DNA of 64,000 nucleotides from Nocardia niwae NBRC 108934 = DSM 45340 (GTDB taxonomy: Bacteria > Actinomycetota > Actinomycetes > Mycobacteriales > Mycobacteriaceae). Made by a program: the position numbers and the translations under genes. The stretch is from NCBI RefSeq assembly GCF_001613465.1, contig NZ_BDCK01000017.1, positions 124,001-188,000 on the forward strand, written 5' to 3'. The notes under the pieces are model-generated. The model searched no databases, was not told the DNA's origin, and saw only the letters and a program-made list of their open reading frames with translations. Below are positions 57,248 to 64,000 of the stretch, piece after piece (the first letter of the stretch is position 1; each line of letters begins with the position of its first letter).

Positions 57248-57266
57248 TGTCCCACATAATGGGACA
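57248..57266. promoter_or_regulatory. inverted repeat between the PH gene and the ilv promoter
   Basis: TGTCCCA-CATAA-TGGGACA, 7-bp perfect arms. It ends 16 bp before the ilv -35 box and 45 bp upstream of the PH-gene start. Candidate operator. Confidence 0.4.
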
Positions 57267-57281
57267 CACGGGGTCATCTGT

Positions 57282-57311
57282 TTGACTCTTCGGTTCACAC
57301 CCGCTTAACGT
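57282..57311 (+). promoter_or_regulatory. ilvBN promoter
   Basis: TTGACT (-35, 57282-57287) and TAACGT (-10, 57306-57311) with 18-bp spacing. The predicted start of transcription falls on or next to the GTG of the leader peptide at 57319. Confidence 0.65.
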
Positions 57312-57318
57312 CGTGCGC

Positions 57319-57366
57319 GTGAATCGAAACGAGTTGCTCGTAATCGGCCGGCGCGTCCAGCGTTGA
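57319..57366 (+). CDS. ilv leader peptide
   Basis: Fifteen codons from GTG 57319 (or 17 from GTG 57313): MNRNELLVIGRRVQR. It has a run Leu-Leu-Val-Ile (57334-57345), all three branched-chain amino acids, in front of the attenuator. The start is 7 nt after the -10 box with no Shine-Dalgarno sequence, so it is probably translated from a leaderless mRNA. Slow translation of this run when branched-chain aminoacyl-tRNAs are scarce would favour read-through into ilvB. Confidence 0.7.
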   Translation: MNRNELLVIGRRVQR

Positions 57367-57422
57367 GCCTGACACACTGAGTCGAATACGTCAGCTCGCG
57401 TTGCGACGCGCCACCCTCGATC

Positions 57423-57448
57423 AGCCCTGCGCTGTCGGGGGCTTTTTT
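57423..57448 (+). terminator. ilv attenuator terminator
   Basis: AGCCC (57423-57427) pairs with GGGCT (57439-57443), extended by a G-U pair, and runs into six Ts (57443-57448): the only clear T-tract terminator in the window. Upstream, GGCGCGTC (57350-57357, within the leader) can pair with GACGCGCC (57405-57412), competing with the local hairpin CGCGT/ACGCG (57397-57410) and with CTGAC/GTCAG (57369-57394). Confidence 0.7.
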
Positions 57449-57539
57449 ATGTTCGGACTACTGTCCGACATGGCGAAGCGCAAGACACCGCTGGCACAAC
57501 ATCCGGGGTCAGAACCACAACCAGTAAGGAACGAAGACG

Positions 57540-59474
57540 GTGAGCGCACCTACCGCACGGCCCGGGCCTTCGGCCCGAAGGCCAGCGCCTTCGGCGAACC
57601 AGCAGGCAACGCCCGCTGCCAACGCGACTTCCGCGGCCAACCGCCGTCCGGTCCCGCCCGAGCGGGTCACCGGCGCGCAGTCGGTCATCCGGTCGCTCGA
57701 GGAGCTCGGCGTCGACACCGTATTCGGCATTCCGGGCGGCGCGATCCTTCCCGTCTACGACCCGCTCTTCGATTCCACCAAGGTGCGCCACGTCCTCGTC
57801 CGGCACGAGCAGGGCGCGGGTCACGCGGCCACCGGGTACGCGCAGGCGACCGGCAAGGTCGGTGTGTGTATGGCCACATCCGGCCCCGGCGCGACCAACC
57901 TGGTCACCCCGATCGCCGACGCGCAGATGGACTCGGTCCCGATCGTGGCCATCACCGGCCAGGTCGGCCGCAGCCTGATCGGCACCGACGCGTTCCAGGA
58001 AGCCGACATCTCCGGCATCACCATGCCGATCACCAAGCACAACTTCCTGATCACCGAGGGCATCGACATCCCGCGCATCATCGCGGAGGCGTTCTATCTC
58101 GCCGCGTCCGGTCGCCCCGGCGCGGTGCTCGTCGACATCCCCAAGGACGTGCTGCAGGCGCAGACCACCTTCAGCTGGCCGCCGGAGATGCGGCTGCCCG
58201 GCTACCGCCCGGTCACCAAGCCGCACGGCAAGCAGGTGCGCGAGGCCGCGCGGATGATCATGGAGGCCAAGGCCCCCGTGCTCTACGTCGGCGGCGGCGT
58301 GATCAAGGCCGACGCCTCGGCCGAGCTGCTGCAACTGGCCGAGCTGACCGGCATCCCCGTGGTCACCACGCTGATGGCGCGCGGGGCGTTCCCCGACAGC
58401 CACCGCCTCAACATGGGCATGCCCGGCATGCACGGCACCGTGGGCGCCGTGGCCGCGCTGCAGCGCTCGGACCTGCTGATCACCCTCGGCGCGCGGTTCG
58501 ACGACCGCGTCACCGGTCAGCTGGACTCCTTCGCGCCCGGCGCCAAGGTCATCCACGCCGACATCGACCCGGCCGAGATCGGCAAGAACCGGCACGCCGA
58601 CGTCCCGATCGTGGGCGACTGCCGCGAGGTGATCGTCGAGCTCATCGAGACGCTGAAGGCCGATCCGGCCGCGGGCAATTCGTTGCCGCTGCCGCTGACC
58701 GACTGGTGGACCTACCTCGACGGCGTGCGCGACGCCTACCCGCTGGGCTGGACCCCGCCCGCCGACGGTTCGCTGTCGCCGGAGTTCGTCATCGAGGCGC
58801 TCGGCCGCCTGGCCGGACCCGACGCGATCTACTGCGCGGGCGTCGGCCAGCACCAGATGTGGGCCGCCCAGTTCATCAAATACGAGAAGCCGCGCACCTG
58901 GCTGAACTCCGGTGGTCTGGGCACCATGGGCTACGCCGTCCCGGCGGCCATGGGCGCCAAGATGGGCGCGCCGGACAAAGAGGTGTGGGCGGTCGACGGT
59001 GACGGCTGCTTCCAGATGACCAACCAGGAACTGGCCACCTGTGCCGTCGAGGGCGTCCCGATCAAGGTCGCGCTGATCAACAACGGCAACCTCGGCATGG
59101 TGCGCCAGTGGCAGACGCTGTTCTACCAGGAGCGTTACTCCAACACCGACCTGGGCACGCACTCCCTGCGCATCCCCGACTTCGTGAAGCTCGCCGAAGC
59201 CCTCGGCTGCCACGGCATCCGGGTGGAGCGCGAGGAGGACGTGGAGGCCGCGATCCGCGAGGCGCAATCCATCAACGACCGTCCCGTGGTGATCGACTTC
59301 ATCGTCGGCAAGGACGCCCAGGTGTGGCCGATGGTCGCCGCGGGCACCAGCAACGACGAGATCATGGCCGCTCGCGGCATCCGCCCGCTGTTCGACGAGG
59401 ACGAGCAGGCGGCCGAGCCGGCGGTCATCCACGCGGCGATGTCGCAGGAACAGAACAGGGTGAACAACGGATGA
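57540..59474 (+). CDS. ilvB: acetolactate synthase, large subunit
   Basis: 644 residues from GTG 57540 with AAGGA about 10 nt upstream. ThDP/FAD enzyme, first shared step of Val/Leu/Ile synthesis. Catalytic Glu in [14 protein letters not shown], the ThDP-Mg motif [17 protein letters not shown] ending in [11 protein letters not shown], and FAD domain residues in between. The first 40 residues are Ala/Pro-rich and variable. Controlled by the upstream attenuator; overlaps ilvN by 4 bp. Confidence 0.96.
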   Translation: MSAPTARPGPSARRPAPSANQQATPAANATSAANRRPVPPERVTGAQSVIRSLEELGVDTVFGIPGGAILPVYDPLFDSTKVRHVLVRHEQGAGHAATGYAQATGKVGVCMATSGPGATNLVTPIADAQMDSVPIVAITGQVGRSLIGTDAFQEADISGITMPITKHNFLITEGIDIPRIIAEAFYLAASGRPGAVLVDIPKDVLQAQTTFSWPPEMRLPGYRPVTKPHGKQVREAARMIMEAKAPVLYVGGGVIKADASAELLQLAELTGIPVVTTLMARGAFPDSHRLNMGMPGMHGTVGAVAALQRSDLLITLGARFDDRVTGQLDSFAPGAKVIHADIDPAEIGKNRHADVPIVGDCREVIVELIETLKADPAAGNSLPLPLTDWWTYLDGVRDAYPLGWTPPADGSLSPEFVIEALGRLAGPDAIYCAGVGQHQMWAAQFIKYEKPRTWLNSGGLGTMGYAVPAAMGAKMGAPDKEVWAVDGDGCFQMTNQELATCAVEGVPIKVALINNGNLGMVRQWQTLFYQERYSNTDLGTHSLRIPDFVKLAEALGCHGIRVEREEDVEAAIREAQSINDRPVVIDFIVGKDAQVWPMVAAGTSNDEIMAARGIRPLFDEDEQAAEPAVIHAAMSQEQNRVNNG

Positions 59475-59974
59475 GTACCACGCATACCCTCAGCGTTCTC
59501 GTCGAGGACAAACCGGGCGTGCTGGCAAGGGTCGCGGCGCTGTTCTCCCGCCGCGGCTTCAACATCGAGTCGCTGGCGGTCGGTGGCACCGAGCTCCCCG
59601 AGATCTCGCGCATGACCATCGTCGTCACCGTCGAGGATCTGCCGCTGGAGCAGGTCACCAAGCAGCTCAACAAGCTGGTGAACGTCATCAAGATCGTGGA
59701 GCAGGACTCCGACAGCTCGGTGGCCCGCGAACTCATCCTGGTGAAGGTGCGCGCCGACGCCAGTGTGCGGACCCAGGTGATCGAGGCCGTGGGACTGTTC
59801 CGCGCGAAGGTGATCGACGTGTCGCCGGACGCGCTCACCGTCGAGGCGACCGGGACCCGGTCCAAGCTCGACGCGCTGCTGCGGATGCTCGAACCGTATG
59901 GCATCCGGGAGATCGTGCAGTCCGGCGTCGTCGCGGTCGGGCGTGGACCGAAGTCCATCACCGCCACTCGATGA
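59471..59974 (+). CDS. ilvN: acetolactate synthase, regulatory subunit
   Basis: 167 residues. ACT domain at the N-terminus ([28 protein letters not shown] in pieces, then [10 protein letters not shown]) binds valine for feedback inhibition; a second ACT-like domain follows ([17 protein letters not shown]). ATG overlaps the ilvB stop. Confidence 0.95.
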   Translation: MSTTHTLSVLVEDKPGVLARVAALFSRRGFNIESLAVGGTELPEISRMTIVVTVEDLPLEQVTKQLNKLVNVIKIVEQDSDSSVARELILVKVRADASVRTQVIEAVGLFRAKVIDVSPDALTVEATGTRSKLDALLRMLEPYGIREIVQSGVVAVGRGPKSITATR

Positions 59975-60057
59975 GGTAGCGGGCGGCACACCGATGGGGC
60001 CGACCGTCCAGCGGCGGCCACACGCTAGTCTTTCTGCGATCGACGGTTGGCGTGCCG

Positions 60058-61204
<1,147 letters not shown>

Positions 61205-61223
61205 TACAGAGGTCGATTCGCGC

Positions 61224-61256
61224 GGTGGCCCGCTCCGGAATCCGGAGCGGGCCACC
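61224..61256. terminator. terminator after ilvC
   Basis: GGTGGCCCGCTCCGGA (61224-61239) and TCCGGAGCGGGCCACC (61241-61256) form a 16-bp perfect inverted repeat around one A. It lies between convergent genes and can act both ways. Confidence 0.8.
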
Positions 61257-61273
61257 GGCGTCTGCACGGATTC

Positions 61274-61594
61274 CTAACTACTGCCGAACATGCCCGGGCC
61301 GAAGCCCTGCTGTCCGTAGCCAGGACCGCCAGGGCCGCGGCCATAGGGTGGTCCGCCGTAACCCCAACCGAACAACGGGTTGTTGTTGCAACTCCAGTTC
61401 TGGAATGGGCCGAAGTCGCACCGGTCGTTGTAATACGGGTCGTACCGAGCCTGGGTGACCCCGGGCGTGCTCGGGGTGGCTGATGCGGGCATCGCCAGCG
61501 CCGTCAACGGGATTGCGGCGATGGCACCGGCGACGGCCACGCGGGCCACGGTACGGCGTGCGCTGGTTGTGGAGAACAACGTAAATCCTTTCAC
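61274..61594 (-). CDS. small secreted Gly/Pro-rich protein
   Basis: 106 residues from GTG 61594. Signal peptide (RRTVARVAVAGAIAAIPLTALA, cleavage near ASA), then YDPYYNDRCDFGPFQNWSCNNNP with two cysteines and a Gly/Pro/Tyr-rich tail ending GFGPGMFGSS. Small secreted proteins of this kind are common in Nocardia and Mycobacterium; no function is known. Confidence 0.62.
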   Translation of the reverse strand: MKGFTLFSTTSARRTVARVAVAGAIAAIPLTALAMPASATPSTPGVTQARYDPYYNDRCDFGPFQNWSCNNNPLFGWGYGGPPYGRGPGGPGYGQQGFGPGMFGSS

Positions 61595-61962
61595 TCTGCG
61601 GCGAGCGTCTCCGCCCGCCATCCCCTGTTGGGTCCGCCCACGGCCTACCCCCGCAGACAGATCTGGATCTACGGTCACTGCTTCGCGGTCGCGCTTACCG
61701 ACGGGGCAGCGACTGCACGACTTCACTCTTGCGCAATTGCCGCGAAACGTCACGGGTGTTTTCTCCCCTGCGGACCAAATCGAACCGCGGCATTAGGGGC
61801 ACCCCCCATCGGCGTTGCTCACCGATCGCGGAAACTCGCCGATCGCGCCGTCCGGTGTGGTTGCGCGTCGTTACTCGCTCGTACCGACGCCTGCGATTTA
61901 AGGTTCTCCCGGACAACGGGGTCGAGTAGCCGAACATTCTCTGCTGAAACGGATGGTGGACC
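61595..61962. other. divergent promoter region
   Basis: 368 bp between divergent starts. It must hold promoters for both genes; I see no clear palindrome, hairpin or small gene. Confidence 0.45.
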
Positions 61963-63006
61963 TTGACCAACTCGACCGAGACCGAACCGACCGCGTACGA
62001 ACCCGCCACGGCCGGTCGGCGCTCCGAGGCGATCCACCGCTTTCTCGTCCAGCCCGCCGACGCGGGCATCGTGGGCTCGGTCGACGGCGGCAAACTCCTC
62101 GAATGGATCGACAAAGTCGCCTACGCGGCGGCTGCCCAGTGGAGCGGCCGCTACTGCGTCACCGCCTACGTCGGGAACATCCATCTCGATCGGCCGATCG
62201 CGGTCGGCGAGCTGGTCGAATTGCACGCCGACCTGGTGCACACCGGGCGCACCAGCATGCACATCCTGGTGACGGTCTATTCCACCGACCCCACCCGGGT
62301 GAAGCCGGTGCAGTCGGCGCAGTGCCTGACGATCTTCGTCGCGGTGGACGACGCCCGGCGCACCGTCGAAGTGCCGCAATGGAATCCGACGACGCTGCTG
62401 GAATTGCAGCGGCACCGGCAGGCCCGCGCCCGGATCTCGGTGCGCAAGCACATCGAGGAGGCGATGGCCGCCCAGCGGTACACCTCCGCGGGCACCGCGC
62501 CGAGCGCCACCCTGCGGTTCCTGGCAGCGCCTTCGGACATCAACTGGGGTGGCAAGGTGCACGGCGGCCGGACGATGCGGTGGATCGACGAGGCGGCGTA
62601 CGTGTGCGGCGCGGACTGGGCCGGACAGCGGGTCATCACCTCCTACTTCGGCGGGATCCGTTTCTACCGCCCGATCGTGATCGGCCACGTCGTGGAGGTC
62701 ACCGCGCGGCTGATCCACACCGGACCGCGCAGCATGCATGTGAGCGTCCACGTGACGTCCACCGACGCGCACTCCGACGAACCGGCGCTGGCGGCGCACG
62801 GCCTGGCCGTGGTCGTCGCGGTGGACGACGAGGGAAAGGCGCGCGACGTGCGGCAATGGCAGCCGGTGTCCGAGGAGGATCTGGCGCTGGACGCGCACGC
62901 CCGGCACCTGATCGAACTGCGGTCGGTGGTCGAGCCGTTCACCCTGGCGAGCGCGGTGCCGTCGGATGCCGAGCCGAGTCATTTCCGCGTGCCTGCGCCG
63001 AGCTGA
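61963..63006 (+). CDS. acyl-CoA thioesterase with two hotdog domains
   Basis: 347 residues from TTG 61963. Two ACOT-type hotdog repeats: RFLVQPADAGIVGSVDGGKLLEWIDKVAY and RFLAAPSDINWGGKVHGGRTMRWIDEAAY, each in pieces near residues 27-55 and 185-215, with GNIHLDRPI and GGIRFYRPI as partner strands. The second repeat has NWGGKVHGG, the canonical Asn and Gly pattern; the first has Ser-Val-Asp, so only one of the two sites may be active, as in mammalian double-domain ACOTs. Hydrolyses acyl-CoA to fatty acid and CoA. Confidence 0.85.
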   Translation: MTNSTETEPTAYEPATAGRRSEAIHRFLVQPADAGIVGSVDGGKLLEWIDKVAYAAAAQWSGRYCVTAYVGNIHLDRPIAVGELVELHADLVHTGRTSMHILVTVYSTDPTRVKPVQSAQCLTIFVAVDDARRTVEVPQWNPTTLLELQRHRQARARISVRKHIEEAMAAQRYTSAGTAPSATLRFLAAPSDINWGGKVHGGRTMRWIDEAAYVCGADWAGQRVITSYFGGIRFYRPIVIGHVVEVTARLIHTGPRSMHVSVHVTSTDAHSDEPALAAHGLAVVVAVDDEGKARDVRQWQPVSEEDLALDAHARHLIELRSVVEPFTLASAVPSDAEPSHFRVPAPS

Positions 63007-63023
63007 GCCCGAGCCGCCCGGTC

Positions 63024-63029
63024 TAGACT
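63024..63029 (+). promoter_or_regulatory. -10 box of a leaderless moxR promoter
   Basis: TAGACT ends 8 nt before ATG 63038, with no Shine-Dalgarno sequence. Confidence 0.4.
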
Positions 63030-63037
63030 AGTTACCG

Positions 63038-63922
<885 letters not shown>

Positions 63923-63923
63923 G

Positions 63924-64000
63924 ATGACGCGCCCGCTCGGCTCGCCCCACTCCTGCCGTTCGCAACCCAACCCGCCGCCAGGACCCGGCCCGGCCGCTCC
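63924..64000 (+). CDS. start of the next gene (partial)
   Basis: ATG 63924 directly after the MoxR stop, with AAGGAGG about 8 nt upstream: a strong initiation site. The 25 visible residues (MTRPLGSPHSC and on, Pro-rich) carry no domain. By context a VWA-domain protein is likely; this cannot be checked here. Confidence 0.5.
   Translation, partial: MTRPLGSPHSCRSQPNPPPGPGPAA

Noticed and set aside
57319..57448. T-box riboswitch before ilvB
   Set aside because: No T-box sequence or specifier loop is seen, and a leader peptide with the expected amino acids explains the terminator better.

Overview
The window is high-GC actinobacterial DNA, most likely from Nocardia or a close relative in the Mycobacteriales. 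The evidence is the gene order: an N-acyltransferase/acyltransferase pair, iscS, mnmA, a MetE-like protein, ligA, an ACT protein, gatC, gatA, pfkA, gatB, an LppZ-like lipoprotein, a DoxX protein, a CFP6-like PH protein and ilvB-ilvN-ilvC. This follows, with insertions, the Rv3027c-to-Rv3001c order of Mycobacterium tuberculosis as I remember it. Many genes start with GTG or TTG, and many have a TANNNT box 6-9 nt before the start codon, which suggests leaderless transcription. The species cannot be fixed from the sequence alone.

Layout. 1-6 kb: a short MetE-family protein, a LysR/NDH-2 divergent pair, and the lipid-type acyltransferase pair. 6-7.5 kb: two secreted His/Asp-rich paralogues with matching upstream elements. 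7.6-13.9 kb: iscS-mnmA, a second MetE-like protein and ligA. 13.9-19.4 kb: an SDR/QueA-like pair, a secreted protein, a divergent AAA ATPase, a small membrane protein, a GNAT and an ACT protein. 19.7-21.5 kb: gatCA. 21.6-25.9 kb: an SDR/TetR pair with two matching operators, then an SRPBCC gene with a KstR-type box, an alpha/beta-hydrolase and a phospholipase A2-like gene. 26-39.4 kb: a signalling block with two histidine kinase/response regulator pairs, two receptor Ser/Thr kinases, one SxxK lipoprotein and a MacB-like ABC transporter whose gene junction carries a 75-bp tandem repeat. 39.5-43.2 kb: cysteine dioxygenase-rhodanese, an atypical P450 and a frameshifted gene. 43.2-48.3 kb: a second SxxK lipoprotein, pfkA, a lipoprotein hydrolase and gatB. 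48.2-54.2 kb: a LysR-controlled exporter cluster, the LppZ-like protein and DoxX. 54.3-61.2 kb: ilvD and ilvBNC with an attenuator leader. 61.3-64 kb: a small secreted protein, a double-hotdog thioesterase and a MoxR ATPase, followed by the start of one more gene.

How the genes work together. GatCAB completes Gln-tRNA/Asn-tRNA by amidation. IscS supplies sulfur to MnmA for tRNA 2-thiouridine. IlvB/IlvN, IlvC and IlvD catalyse three consecutive steps of branched-chain amino acid synthesis. The histidine kinase/regulator pair at 35.2-37.2 kb faces the ABC transporter operon and probably controls it.

The signals most worth a second look are: the ilvBN leader, whose possibly leaderless leader peptide has a Leu-Leu-Val-Ile run; the 75-bp repeat that duplicates a hairpin and a ribosome-binding-site/start segment inside an operon; a P450 lacking the ExxR arginine; type I-E CRISPR-like stem-loops before ilvC; a perfect KstR-type site; and duplicated operators and promoters.
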